A DNA stretch of 64,000 nucleotides, taken from NCBI GenBank assembly GCA_003482905.1, contig DMXM01000011.1:60783-124782 (forward strand), read 5' to 3'. The notes below the pieces were generated by a model. The model saw only the letters and a list, made by a program, of their open reading frames with translations. It did not search any database and was not told the origin of the DNA. This document shows positions 9,081 to 18,351 of this stretch, one piece after another. Within the stretch, counting starts at the first letter, position 1. Every line of letters begins with the position of its first letter. This DNA is from Elusimicrobiota bacterium. Lineage in GTDB: Bacteria > Elusimicrobiota > Elusimicrobia > Elusimicrobiales > UBA9959. The position numbers and the translations under genes were made by a program.

Positions 9081-10811
9081 CTACTTCTTCACGTCCAGCC
9101 GCTTGAATTCGGCTTTCTCCTCGGTCCTGTCGTAGAGTTTGAATATATAAGCGGACATCGCGGGCTTCTCTCCGGCGGGCGCCTCTATAACATAGTAGTC
9201 GAAGGCGATGCCGTCGTCGGTCTTGCGCTTGCCCATTATCCGCACCGACTCGGCCCTGTCCCTGGCGCCGGAAATAACGCCGACCACCATCTTTGAACCG
9301 AAGTCCACGTCCGGCAGCTCTTCGGACGAGAGGGATTTCCAGATGTTTTTCCATTCTTTCCGGTTTAATACGACCAGGCCGGACGCAAATCTGTCCTTCA
9401 GTAGTTCCGTATAGCCGCTCCATTCCCCCGGCGTGGCGTCTTTGAATTCCGCCACCTCCAGGTTCGTCTCAACAGGTTCGTCCGGCCCCGTCTCCTCTTC
9501 AGTGGCCGCGGCCTGCGCCTGCGCGGCACCCCCGGTCACGGCGGCGCCGGTATCCAGCACGGCGGCGTTCACCAGCTGGGCGTCTCCGCTGATAAGCGCC
9601 GAAATAATGGACGAAAGCTCGTCCTGGGAGCAGTTGGCGCAGGTGAGGTTCTCGAAGGTGTAGCCCTCAAGCGCCTTGGCGGCTTCCGGCCCCAGGCGTT
9701 TAATTATCTCCTGGAACATCTCCTCGTAGCTCAGTTTCTTGCCAGTCTTGGGCAGCGCCGGCAATCCGGCGCTCTTGGAGATCAGGCGCGTTTTGCAGTT
9801 GTCCGGCATATTATCGTCAAACAGGTCCGCGCAGGCCACCGCCAGGCCCTCCTCCTGCCCCGAGGGCATGAAGGCCGTGAACGGGACTTCTTTCTTTTCC
9901 CCCGGGGCTATGGTGATTATCTGTTTCGGCGAATCCTGGGCCGGTATGCCGCCGAGGGAGAGTTTAAGCGAAATATTGGACTCCGTGGCGGAACCGCTGT
10001 TGAAGAGCACCGCCTTGAAATTAAGCGGCTTCTCAAAATCCAGCACCGGGGAACTCAGGTCCAGCGAAACGACCGTAACGTTGCGGCTCTGCGTTGAGGC
10101 CTGCGACTTGAGCGAGAAATTGTAGACATTACTCTCGGAGATGCGGTTATTGGCGGCGTCGAGGCCTTCCACTTTCCAGAAGTAGACCTGGTCGGGGACA
10201 AGCTGTTCCCTGGGCTGCGCGGGGTTGTCGGGGTAGGAATAAGAACTCTCCCCGGCGTTAACCGCCTCGTGGGCCGGATTATAGAGCCCTGCGTTGTCGG
10301 CCACGGTCACCCGGTAGCGGCTGGCCCCGCTGGCCGACCAGCGGAAGGTGAGCGGCTTATCGGAAAGGCCGCGGGCGCCGTAAGGCGGGTAGATAAGCGT
10401 GATATTGGGGGACGAGATCATGAACGTCGCCTGCTGCGTCACGGTCTCGGCGTCCAGCACGGCCGTAGCCTTGAAAGTATAAAGCCCTGGCGCCGTATAG
10501 AAAGAGGGGATGGAGATGCCGGCCAGCTGTGACTGCGCGCCGCCGGAGGTGCCAGGGGCGGAATTCCCCGTATGGGCGAACACCGCCGCGCCCGCAGGGT
10601 TGATTATCTTGAAAGTGAAGGTTACCGGGTTGGCGCTTGTGGCCGCTATACTGACCCTCTGGCGCAGGGTCACGGATTCCGCGCTGGAAAACGTGGCCCG
10701 TTCTACTCCTGAAACGTCATGGACCGACGCCCCCAGGCCTGTCAGGTTCTGGGCCCGCGCCGGGACCTGGGCCAGAATGACGGCCGCTAACGCATATATA
10801 AATATTTTCAT
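9081..10811 (-). CDS. Secreted protein with Ig-like domains and PrcB-like C-terminal domain
   Basis: A 576-residue exported protein. A GTG at 10829 overlaps the upstream stop, but AGGAG lies 7 nt before the ATG at 10811, and that ATG directly starts the signal peptide (MKIFIYALAAVILA), so 10811 is preferred. Residues about 130-230 look like a fibronectin/Ig-type domain (LTFRWSASGASRYRVTV, VYFWKVEGLD). Residues about 235-330 resemble a CARDB-type adhesion fold. Residues about 454-576 (VVLNRKEWKNIWKSL ... KMVVGVISG) match the PrcB C-terminal fold, first known from a spirochaete protease complex. A Cys pair (ANCSQ, with an earlier Cys) lies near residue 385. It is co-transcribed with the fibronectin protein upstream and the FecR protein downstream. 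Confidence 0.65.
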   Translation of the reverse strand: MKIFIYALAAVILAQVPARAQNLTGLGASVHDVSGVERATFSSAESVTLRQRVSIAATSANPVTFTFKIINPAGAAVFAHTGNSAPGTSGGAQSQLAGISIPSFYTAPGLYTFKATAVLDAETVTQQATFMISSPNITLIYPPYGARGLSDKPLTFRWSASGASRYRVTVADNAGLYNPAHEAVNAGESSYSYPDNPAQPREQLVPDQVYFWKVEGLDAANNRISESNVYNFSLKSQASTQSRNVTVVSLDLSSPVLDFEKPLNFKAVLFNSGSATESNISLKLSLGGIPAQDSPKQIITIAPGEKKEVPFTAFMPSGQEEGLAVACADLFDDNMPDNCKTRLISKSAGLPALPKTGKKLSYEEMFQEIIKRLGPEAAKALEGYTFENLTCANCSQDELSSIISALISGDAQLVNAAVLDTGAAVTGGAAQAQAAATEEETGPDEPVETNLEVAEFKDATPGEWSGYTELLKDRFASGLVVLNRKEWKNIWKSLSSEELPDVDFGSKMVVGVISGARDRAESVRIMGKRKTDDGIAFDYYVIEAPAGEKPAMSAYIFKLYDRTEEKAEFKRLDVKK

Positions 10812-10825
10812 CGCATTTCTCCTGA

Positions 10826-13800
10826 TCACCGTATCACTGCGAACTTGCCGGTCGTCCCATCGGTCTCTCCGCTCAGATTATGCATTAACTTTAATCTGTA
10901 GAAATATACCCCGCTGGCCGGTTTTCCGCCGGTAAAATTCCAAGTATGCTCGTAGATGCCGCTGCCCGGCACCGCCTCTTCGACTGACTTTACCAGCGTA
11001 CCGTCCACAGAGTAGATGGAAAGCCGCGCGCGCGCCGACACCGCGGTTTCGGCGTGGAACGTTATTTTTGTGTACGCGGGATTAGGGTAGGCGTAAACCG
11101 AACCCGCCTTAATTAGAACGCCCAGGGGTTTTATATCCAGGTTCTGGCCCGGGGCGAGCTTCAAATCAAAAGTCTTCCAGGCGCCGCCCTCCTGCGCCAC
11201 GCGCAGCGTATAGCTGCCGGGAATAAGGTTGCGTATGGCGAACCGGCCGGCCGCGTCGGCCGCGGCGGCGGCTACCATTCTCCCCCCCTGCCAAAGCTGC
11301 GCCCGCGCCCCGCCGGCTGACAAGGGGCGCAAGCCGGCCGGGCCGGAGAGGGGCAGCACCCCCGAGACGCTGGCCAGCTGGTACTCCACTGAAAGCATAA
11401 AGTTGGCGTCGCCATAGCCCATGGGAATGAGGTCTTTGGCTATAGAGCTGGAGAAACCGTCCTGTATCCAGACGGCCTGCACCCTGTAAAAACCGTCGTC
11501 GAGGTTCTCAAGGGTGTAGCTGCCATTGCCGTCGTCCTGCGTATAAGCCGAGCCGGACGGGACGCCGTCGGCGGAAATGGCTTCCACGATAACACCCGTA
11601 ACGCCCACCCCTGCCGGCGTCTTTACCGTTCCGGATATCATATTGGTCAGCCGCTCCCCGGACACTGTAACCGCGACCGGGGAAATACCGGACCACTGGT
11701 CCGCGTCGTCCTTTGTCCATACGGCCAGGTAATAGGTGGCTTCGGGGGTAAGCCCCGACACTGTGTAATATTGGCTGGCGCCGGGGAGTACGGTCCCGGT
11801 GGAGATGAGAACCTGCGCCGCCTGCGTGCTGAACACCGCGCCGGCAAAAGTGGAATAATGCACGGCGAACTGCCCGTAGGTCAGCGGGAAACCTCCCCCA
11901 TCGTCTCCGGGGAACACCCAGGCCAGGTTTATCCTGCCTGGGGCGGTCCCCGTGGAGGGTCTAAAAACTGCGACGGCTTCGGGAGGCGTTGTATCTATCC
12001 AGGTGAAAGTGGAGCCGACAGCGCCGAAGGCCGAAGAGTTGGCCGGGACGGCGGCGTCGCGGGAAACGGCGGCGGCGAAATAGGTTTGACCGTGTGCCAG
12101 CGCGCCGCGCAGCAGCGTGCCGGGAGAGAAACCCCAGTCCGCGCCGGCCGCGGTGGCGCTGGCCACGGGGACGTCCCCCCAGCTCCCGGCCGAGAAGTTC
12201 CACCACTTGCCGTCCGCGACACGCTTGACATACAGGTCTATCCCGGCCAATCCGGCCCCGCCGGTATCGGCGGCCGTGCCGGAAACCTCGTTGAAGACGT
12301 AAACTGACGAAGCCGCGGCCGGGGTGGAGAGCCAGACGGAGGGAACGGCCTGGTCCAACTGGAATATGGTATTGGGGTAAGGCATGGGGGTGACAAAGGC
12401 GTTTATATCCCTGGACCTGGCCAGTATCTTGTACTGTGTGCCGGCCGTAAACGGCACCGTGGAGGAGTTGTAGGACCAGGAGGCGAGCCCCTGTGCCCCC
12501 AGCCAGACCTCTCCCGCGGAAGAGAAAGACGCGCCGTCAAAGTACAGGTTACCGGATAGTTCCTGTATCGCCAGCTGGTTGCCGGCCACGGCCGAGGCCT
12601 CGTTCATAGGCGAGGCCGAACCGGAGATAAGGGTGGCCGTGGACACGTAGGCGCCGGCGGGCGAGGTTATGGTGACGGCCGGGCCCACGGTATTCTTAAG
12701 TATGCGAAAAACGTCGCTGACGGTGCGCGTATTGCCGGCCGCGTCCACGGCGCGCACGCTGATGTAATTGCTGGCGCCGTCCGCCAGAGCGCCGAAATTC
12801 ACGCCCCACAATGCGGTAAAAGCCGGGCCGGGCGAGAAACCGGACACGGCCGTCCATGCAACCACATTGGCGCTGGCCGTATTGGGCTGATTGCTGGCGC
12901 TGTAGAGCACCTGCGAAAGCCCGGAGAGCGCGTCGTTAAAATCCACGTCGAAAACGGAGCCGGGGTCCGCCGCCAGCCAGCCGGCCGGGGAAACGGCGTT
13001 GTCCGTTATGTTCGGCTGGGTAGTGTCGCGCTTTACGTAGAACGCGTCCGGGTAGACGGTAAAATTGGCCGGGCTGCCATTGTCGTAAACACGCACCGAG
13101 ACATAACTGGTGACGTTCTCCTGTATCGCCTCGAAAACCGCCGGCGGCAGCACCCAGTCGGCGGTATAGTCCGTAGCGGCGTTGAGATCAGTGACGGCGT
13201 CGGTCCAGTCGGCCACCAGGGAGCCGCTGAAAACGGGCCCGGTGGTGACTTTCACCTGGAACTTGTCCAGCCCGGAGCCCAGGTCCGAGAAACCCACTCT
13301 GTACAAGCCGCTGGCCGCCCCGCGCCAGGTGGCATCCCCCCCCTGCAGGTCTATTACGGACGGCGGGGTAGTGTCGGCCCCGGCAAGCGTGGTTTTTGAC
13401 CCTAGCGCTAACCAGGCGCTGGGCCGTCCAAGGAAATCCCTGGAACGCACCCTGAAATAATAAAGCCTGCCCGACTCCAGGCTGACCACGGTGTAAGCCG
13501 GCGCGGCAAACCAGGAAAGCGGTCCGTAATCAATGCCGGTAAAGTCGGCCGCCGTACTGGCCTGTACATAGTATTCGGTGCTGGTGGGATTGCCGTTAAC
13601 CAGCCACTGGGTCAGCACGGAGGTGGCGTCCGTCGCGCCAAGGCCGGGCGGGTTGGGAGCTGGGACGGATGAGTATGTGGCTGTGGCCGCGAACACGGTA
13701 AAAGCCGAGCGCAGGCCGGAGCCGTTGATAGCGGCCGCTTTGAAATAATGCTGGGTATTTGGCTGCAGGCCGGCCGCTTCGTAATAATTCCCCATGGTAA

Positions 13801-14554
13801 CGGAGGAATAGTTCACCGTGGCGAAGCCTGCAGAAGTGGAAACCACCAGTTCGTAAACGGTGCCGTCGGGGTTACCGTTATTGTCCCAAAAAATGGACAG
13901 GCCGGTGGATGAGACCAGCGAGTAAGCCTCCGAGGCCGGCGGGTAGGTCAGCGTAACAGTCGAGGCATAGCCTGTAAAATCGCTATCCTGCCCGCCGAAG
14001 CCCAGCGTCTTTACGCGCAGGTACCAAGTATTGTTCGGGTTGAGACCCACAAATACGGCCCCTAGGGCCGTACCGCTCGATACCACGGGATTGACGGTGC
14101 CTCCTTCGTCAATGGACGCCTCCGCCCAATACCAGGACCCGGAGGAGTTATTGCCGCCGGTCCACTGCATAGTAACGCTGGTTATATTGACCTGGGACAG
14201 GACAAAGCCCTGCGGCGGGGCGGCAGGCGTGGCGGAAGAGATAACCGTCGAGTAGCCCGCATCTCCATCCGTGGAGACCTTGACCCGGAAATAATAGGTG
14301 GCGTTGGAACTGAGCCCGTAATAGGCGGTGGTCTGCGCGCCCAAGGCGCCGGCCACGCTTGAAATAACGGTGGTAAAGGAGGGGTCGGAGGCCAGCGCCA
14401 TCCAGGGGGTTTCCGAGGCTGGCGTGTCCAGGGTCCAGGAGATTGAAACGGTATCCGTGGAAACGGCGTTAAAATGAACGGAGGAAGGAACGGAGGCCGA
14501 AAGCGCCCCCGTAAAAATAAGCCACACAGCCAGAGACCATGTAATATTTTTCAT
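10826..14554 (-). CDS. Fibronectin type III multidomain secreted protein with FlgD/type IX-like C-terminal domain
   Basis: A 1242-residue protein with a signal peptide cut near LSA-SVP. Four fibronectin III domains occupy about residues 20-390 (each with a YYFRVK/YFKAAA-type strand), Ig-like bacterial surface domains run to about 855, and a fifth fibronectin domain spans about 856-970. Two carboxypeptidase-regulatory-like domains follow (ISGTVKTPAGVGVTGV; GRFAIRNLIPGSYTLRV). The last 90 residues (VYAYPNP...IYSVDG...ASGVYFYRLKL) match FlgD Ig-like/type A sorting domains, which in Bacteroidetes direct cargo to type IX secretion. It is first in a four-gene operon that ends with a PorV-like barrel, so a surface-exported product is likely. 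No spaced Shine-Dalgarno is seen; a TATAAT lies 11 nt upstream of the ATG. Confidence 0.75.
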   Translation of the reverse strand: MKNITWSLAVWLIFTGALSASVPSSVHFNAVSTDTVSISWTLDTPASETPWMALASDPSFTTVISSVAGALGAQTTAYYGLSSNATYYFRVKVSTDGDAGYSTVISSATPAAPPQGFVLSQVNITSVTMQWTGGNNSSGSWYWAEASIDEGGTVNPVVSSGTALGAVFVGLNPNNTWYLRVKTLGFGGQDSDFTGYASTVTLTYPPASEAYSLVSSTGLSIFWDNNGNPDGTVYELVVSTSAGFATVNYSSVTMGNYYEAAGLQPNTQHYFKAAAINGSGLRSAFTVFAATATYSSVPAPNPPGLGATDATSVLTQWLVNGNPTSTEYYVQASTAADFTGIDYGPLSWFAAPAYTVVSLESGRLYYFRVRSRDFLGRPSAWLALGSKTTLAGADTTPPSVIDLQGGDATWRGAASGLYRVGFSDLGSGLDKFQVKVTTGPVFSGSLVADWTDAVTDLNAATDYTADWVLPPAVFEAIQENVTSYVSVRVYDNGSPANFTVYPDAFYVKRDTTQPNITDNAVSPAGWLAADPGSVFDVDFNDALSGLSQVLYSASNQPNTASANVVAWTAVSGFSPGPAFTALWGVNFGALADGASNYISVRAVDAAGNTRTVSDVFRILKNTVGPAVTITSPAGAYVSTATLISGSASPMNEASAVAGNQLAIQELSGNLYFDGASFSSAGEVWLGAQGLASWSYNSSTVPFTAGTQYKILARSRDINAFVTPMPYPNTIFQLDQAVPSVWLSTPAAASSVYVFNEVSGTAADTGGAGLAGIDLYVKRVADGKWWNFSAGSWGDVPVASATAAGADWGFSPGTLLRGALAHGQTYFAAAVSRDAAVPANSSAFGAVGSTFTWIDTTPPEAVAVFRPSTGTAPGRINLAWVFPGDDGGGFPLTYGQFAVHYSTFAGAVFSTQAAQVLISTGTVLPGASQYYTVSGLTPEATYYLAVWTKDDADQWSGISPVAVTVSGERLTNMISGTVKTPAGVGVTGVIVEAISADGVPSGSAYTQDDGNGSYTLENLDDGFYRVQAVWIQDGFSSSIAKDLIPMGYGDANFMLSVEYQLASVSGVLPLSGPAGLRPLSAGGARAQLWQGGRMVAAAAADAAGRFAIRNLIPGSYTLRVAQEGGAWKTFDLKLAPGQNLDIKPLGVLIKAGSVYAYPNPAYTKITFHAETAVSARARLSIYSVDGTLVKSVEEAVPGSGIYEHTWNFTGGKPASGVYFYRLKLMHNLSGETDGTTGKFAVIR

Positions 14555-14565
14555 TCCCGTCTAAT

Positions 14566-14594
14566 ATTATAGTTAATTAATTAGAGGCAGGTAA
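14566..14594 (-). promoter_or_regulatory. Putative promoter of the fibronectin-PorV operon
   Basis: On the minus strand a perfect -10 TATAAT (14571-14566) has a weak -35 TTACCT (14594-14589) at 17-nt spacing. Only 11 nt separate the -10 from the ATG, so the transcript would start about 4-5 nt before the start codon. This would explain the missing Shine-Dalgarno. Confidence 0.4.
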
Positions 14595-14634
14595 GGTGAT
14601 TTGCGATACTTGTAGCCGAAGTTACATATCCGCT

Positions 14635-17118
14635 CTAAAGCCTCAAAACCGTAAGAGAGAGCGGTTCCGCCTCGAAAAAGCCGGAAACCGGGACGCCAGG
14701 CTCCTTAACAAGGCCGGAGGAGTCGAAAGCCTTGAACCACTTGCCCACAGGCAGCGCGAATTTAAGCGCGGTTTTTTCGGGATTGATCAGCACGATCATG
14801 CTGCCCCAGGAGTCGCCCGTCCTGTAGCCGTAGAGCAGGTAAGCAATGGCCGGAGGCTCTATCTTCAGGCCCAGTTCCTCATAGAACTTCAGGTTTTCAC
14901 GGGCGGCGGCGGCCGTCTTCATGCGGAAAGCCGGGTGAGCCTTACGCAGCGCCACCAGGTCCCTGTAATATTCGAAAACACCGATATTTTCCTTCTTGCG
15001 CGTCCAGTCCAGGCGGTTTATCTCGTCCGGCAGGTTATATGAATTCTCCTCCCCCTTCTTGGTGCGCAGGAACTCCTCCCCGGCGTGAAGAAAGGGCACG
15101 CCCTGGGAGGTCAGCACCAGCGCGTTGGCCAGCTTGTCCATGCGCGTCTTGTTCTCCAGTGTCTCGTCCTTGAGCGACAGGTCGATGCGGTCCCAGAGGG
15201 TGTGGTTGTCGTGGCAGGACACGTAATTCAGGGTTTCCAGAGGCCCGTCGGTAAAGTCGTCCACGGAACCGCGTATCCCCTTCATAACGGCGTCCCTGTT
15301 GCGGGCGGCCTGCACGTAGCCGAGGTCCGCCAGGGAGAAGACGCTGCCCTTTATGGCGTCCCGGAAATTGTCGTTAAAAACGGAGAAGCCCCTGGACCGC
15401 TGGCTCCCTTTTCTCACGCCGCGCGCCGGAGTAGGCCCGGAGGTCCACGGCTCGCCGTAGACGAGGATATCCGGCTTCTCGGCTTTAAGCGCCTTGACAA
15501 TTTCGGCCACGGCGTCCACGTCGATAAGCCCCATCAGATCGAACCGGAAGCCGTCCACCTTGTACTCGCGTACCCAGTAAAGAAGGCTGTCCACCAGGAA
15601 TTTGCGCGCCATCGGGGCCTCGGTCCGCAGCTCGTTGCCGCAGCCCGAGCCGTTGGAATAAGTTCCGTCGGGGTTCACCCTGTAATAGTAATCCATGGCC
15701 AGCGCGTTGAAGTTGTAGACCCGGTCCCGTGTTTCGGCGGTGTGGTTGTACACCACGTCCATTATCACCTTCAGGCCCTTGCGGTGGAAGGCGTCCACCA
15801 TCAGTTTGGCCTCGCGCACGCGCGCCAGGCCGTCCGGGCTGGACGCGTAGGAACCCTCCGGGGAATTGAAATTCACCGGCATGTAACCCCAGTTATAAGA
15901 GGAGGTGCTGTCGCCGTTCTCGAAATCCTGGAAGGGAAGTATATGTACGGCGTTCGCCCCCAGTTCGACTATATGGTCCAGTCCCGTGGCAACCTCCGGG
16001 AACCGCGGGTGGCGCGTGCCGGCCTCGGCGGCCCCCAGGTATTTACCCTTATGCTTAACGCCGGAGAAAGGGTCCATCGTGAGGTCGCGCAGGTGCACCT
16101 CGTAGAGCACGGTTTCGGACAGATCGAATGAGGGACCCGGGGCTACGGACGTGGTGTCCGCGCCTATGAGAGCTTTCCCCCCGTCGGCGGTGACGCAGCG
16201 GGCGTAGGGGTCGAGGCCTTCGTAACTGCGCCCCCCCTGCCGCACGCGCAGCCTGTAGTATTTACCGTCCAGCGGCCCGCCGAAATTCTTTTCCCAGACG
16301 CCCGCCTCCCGGCGCTCCAGCTGGTGCACGGACGGCTTGGCCTCCGGCGTGGCGTAAACCAGCGCTTCCGCTTTCAGGGCGGAAGGCGCGAAGACGCGGA
16401 GTACCGCCGAGCCGTTCACGTCGGTCATCCCCATCTCCCCCCGGCTGGAGAATGCGCGGCCGTATACGGCGTCGCCGAGTTCCACCTTTACCGGCTTGAA
16501 ATCGCGGGAATGGACCTCGTACTTGCCGGCGTTGAGCGCCTGGTAGTCGGGGTTCCCCAGACTGTCGAAGGTAAGCCGCGCCGCGCGCGAGTAAGCACCC
16601 CCGAGGGGTTCCGCCTTTACCGGCTGAAAAGCGTTCTCGCCCCTGGTGAGATAGAAAGCCTGCTTTTCTATAAAGGCCCGGTCGAGCGGCCGGTTGAAAG
16701 CCACGCGCACGTCGCTCGGGCTGTCCAGGTAGGCGCCGGTAACCCCGGTGGAGATCCCGGGCGGGGCCTGGTAAACCGCGGGGTCGCCCTCCAGCAGGTA
16801 GATCTCGCCCGGGCGCGCCGCGGGGAGCATGCGGTCTGGGCCGTCCTTGTCCGCCCAGTTTCCCAGCCTTGGCAGCAAGCCTGTTTTTTTGCCGGTGAGC
16901 CCGGCGGCCGCCAGCTTCAGCTCATAAACGGCCCCGAAAGCATCCGTCTCCGACGGCAGAACCTCAAAGCCGGGTTTTTTATCTGTTTCATTCCACACCC
17001 ACAGGTTCCAGCCCGGGTAATTTTTATCCAGGCGGCTATAATGCACCACAAGCGTGTCCGACGCGGATATGTGCTGCGGCATAATTAGCGCTCCCAAAAG
17101 GAAAATTAAATTCTTCAT
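14635..17118 (-). CDS. pulA: Type I pullulanase (GH13), secreted
   Basis: An 827-residue alpha-1,6-glucan debranching enzyme. It has a signal peptide (to about HISASD), an N-terminal pullulanase/CBM41-type domain (VVHYSRLDKNYPGWNLWVW), an intervening Ig-like and CBM48 part, then the GH13 barrel. The type I pullulanase signature appears as YNWGYMPVNF. Further GH13 regions are VIMDVVYNHT, VDGFRFDLMG (nucleophile Asp), VYGEPW (acid/base Glu) and SCHDNHTLWD (transition-state Asp), so the catalytic set is complete. Length is normal for the family. GGGGTG precedes the ATG by about 4 nt. The gene is divergent from the DUF4015 gene with 50 bp between them. Exported location suggests use of external or periplasmic alpha-glucan. 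Confidence 0.93.
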   Translation of the reverse strand: MKNLIFLLGALIMPQHISASDTLVVHYSRLDKNYPGWNLWVWNETDKKPGFEVLPSETDAFGAVYELKLAAAGLTGKKTGLLPRLGNWADKDGPDRMLPAARPGEIYLLEGDPAVYQAPPGISTGVTGAYLDSPSDVRVAFNRPLDRAFIEKQAFYLTRGENAFQPVKAEPLGGAYSRAARLTFDSLGNPDYQALNAGKYEVHSRDFKPVKVELGDAVYGRAFSSRGEMGMTDVNGSAVLRVFAPSALKAEALVYATPEAKPSVHQLERREAGVWEKNFGGPLDGKYYRLRVRQGGRSYEGLDPYARCVTADGGKALIGADTTSVAPGPSFDLSETVLYEVHLRDLTMDPFSGVKHKGKYLGAAEAGTRHPRFPEVATGLDHIVELGANAVHILPFQDFENGDSTSSYNWGYMPVNFNSPEGSYASSPDGLARVREAKLMVDAFHRKGLKVIMDVVYNHTAETRDRVYNFNALAMDYYYRVNPDGTYSNGSGCGNELRTEAPMARKFLVDSLLYWVREYKVDGFRFDLMGLIDVDAVAEIVKALKAEKPDILVYGEPWTSGPTPARGVRKGSQRSRGFSVFNDNFRDAIKGSVFSLADLGYVQAARNRDAVMKGIRGSVDDFTDGPLETLNYVSCHDNHTLWDRIDLSLKDETLENKTRMDKLANALVLTSQGVPFLHAGEEFLRTKKGEENSYNLPDEINRLDWTRKKENIGVFEYYRDLVALRKAHPAFRMKTAAAARENLKFYEELGLKIEPPAIAYLLYGYRTGDSWGSMIVLINPEKTALKFALPVGKWFKAFDSSGLVKEPGVPVSGFFEAEPLSLTVLRL

Positions 17119-17150
17119 AACACCCCGTGAACGGATTAGTCTCGGGATAA

Positions 17151-17160
17151 ATTGTAAAAT
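17151..17160. promoter_or_regulatory. Overlapping divergent -10 elements between pulA and the DUF4015 gene
   Basis: In the 50-bp gap, TACAAT on the minus strand (17156-17151) can serve pulA, giving a leader of about 26 nt with its Shine-Dalgarno. TAAAAT on the plus strand (17155-17160) lies 8 nt before the DUF4015 start codon. The two hexamers overlap by two bases, so the promoters could not be bound at the same time. No good -35 box is seen for either. Confidence 0.35.
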
Positions 17161-17168
17161 ATATACAT

Positions 17169-18290
17169 ATGCTCCATACAGCCCTTTCTTTACTCCTCGC
17201 TTCGTCAGTCCCCGTTTCGGCCGGCGCGGTCCCCTCCACCGAAACCGCCAAAACCGTTTTTTCCACCACTACCCTCCGGGAACTGGTAGCGGCGGACCGC
17301 CAGGTGCGCGGCATACACCTCACCTGCTGGGGCGCCGGCTCGGCCAGGAACAGGAAAGAACTTATACGGAAGATCTCCGACTCCGTAATAAATACCGTCG
17401 TGGTGGCCATCAAGGAAACCGACGGAAAAGTCTATATTCCCGGTGTGGAGAAAGCGCGGGCCTGGAACTCCCACGAAGCGGCCATCAGCGACCCGGAGGC
17501 CATGCTGAAAGATTTCAAAGGGGCCGGGCTTTATACCGTAGCGCGCATAGTCGTCTTTAAGGATAAAATACTCCCCAGGGTCCGCAAGGACCTGGCCGTA
17601 AAGACTCCCGACGGCGACCTCTGGCGCAGCCGCAACGGCGCCACCTGGGCCGACCCGTACAGCCATGAAGTCTGGGCCTATAACCTGGACATCGCCGAAC
17701 GCGCGGCCGCGCTCGGGTTCGACGAGATCCAATTCGACTATATCCGCTACCCGTCGGAAGGCAATACTTCCCTGTGCCGCTACTCTAAGCCCAATAACCG
17801 GGCTACGGCCACCCGCAACCTTAAGGACTTCCTGGACTACGCCCGCAAGCGCCTGGCCCCTTACAACGTAAAGATCTCGGCCGACGTGTTCGGCCTGACC
17901 ACTACGGTCAAGGATGATATGGGCATAGGCCAGGATATCAACGCCCTGGCCGCCGGCGCCGACTACGTTTATCCCATGATGTACCCCTCGCATTACGCCC
18001 CCGGCGAATACAACCTGAAGAACCCCAACGCCAGCCCGTATAAAGTGATAAACCGCGGCCTCAAGGACGCGATGGTCAAGATGGGCCCCGGTTACGCGCG
18101 GCTGCGCCCTTACCTGCAGGATTTCTCGCTGGGCTGGCACTACGGACCGACCGAGGTGCGCGCCCAGCTGCTGGCGACGCGGCTGAACCTGCTCGACAGC
18201 TGGGTGCTGTGGAACGCCGCAAACAAGTATACCTGGGCCGCCCTCACCCCGCAGTCCTACCGGGCCTTTGTGGACCCTTACTACAAATAA
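17169..18290 (+). CDS. DUF4015-family putative glycoside hydrolase, secreted
   Basis: A 373-residue protein. The start is fixed by the signal peptide (MLHTALSLLLASS, cut near VSAGA). The body is a TIM-barrel-like fold of the DUF4015 (PF13200) family: RGIHLTCWGAGS, NTVVVAIKETDGKVY, GLYTVARIVVFKD, LGFDEIQFDYIRYPSEG, YNVKISADVFGLTT and DYVYPMMYPSHY. The acidic residues in DEIQFDYIRYP and SADVFG are the likely catalytic-site carboxylates of this glycosidase-like family; the true substrate is unknown. No Shine-Dalgarno precedes the ATG. Divergent position next to pulA suggests shared control of carbohydrate use, but this is inference. Confidence 0.8.
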   Translation: MLHTALSLLLASSVPVSAGAVPSTETAKTVFSTTTLRELVAADRQVRGIHLTCWGAGSARNRKELIRKISDSVINTVVVAIKETDGKVYIPGVEKARAWNSHEAAISDPEAMLKDFKGAGLYTVARIVVFKDKILPRVRKDLAVKTPDGDLWRSRNGATWADPYSHEVWAYNLDIAERAAALGFDEIQFDYIRYPSEGNTSLCRYSKPNNRATATRNLKDFLDYARKRLAPYNVKISADVFGLTTTVKDDMGIGQDINALAAGADYVYPMMYPSHYAPGEYNLKNPNASPYKVINRGLKDAMVKMGPGYARLRPYLQDFSLGWHYGPTEVRAQLLATRLNLLDSWVLWNAANKYTWAALTPQSYRAFVDPYYK

Positions 18291-18304
18291 ACGAACTGAA
18301 CACA

Positions 18305-18336
18305 ACAAAAAGACCGGGCCTTCCCGGTTTTTTTAT
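18305..18336. terminator. Bidirectional intrinsic terminator
   Basis: ACCGGG-CCTT-CCCGGT (18313-18328) is followed by a T-run on the plus strand and preceded by an A-run (AACAAAAAG) that gives a T-run on the minus strand. It can end the DUF4015 transcript and the convergent phosphopentomutase-like transcript, the latter after reading through repeat copy A. Confidence 0.8.
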
Positions 18337-18351
18337 TTATATGTGCAACCC

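Noticed and set aside
15085..18308. Antisense frames over pulA and the DUF4015 gene
   Set aside because: Same cause. No ribosome site, no family motif, and they overlap intact enzymes fully.
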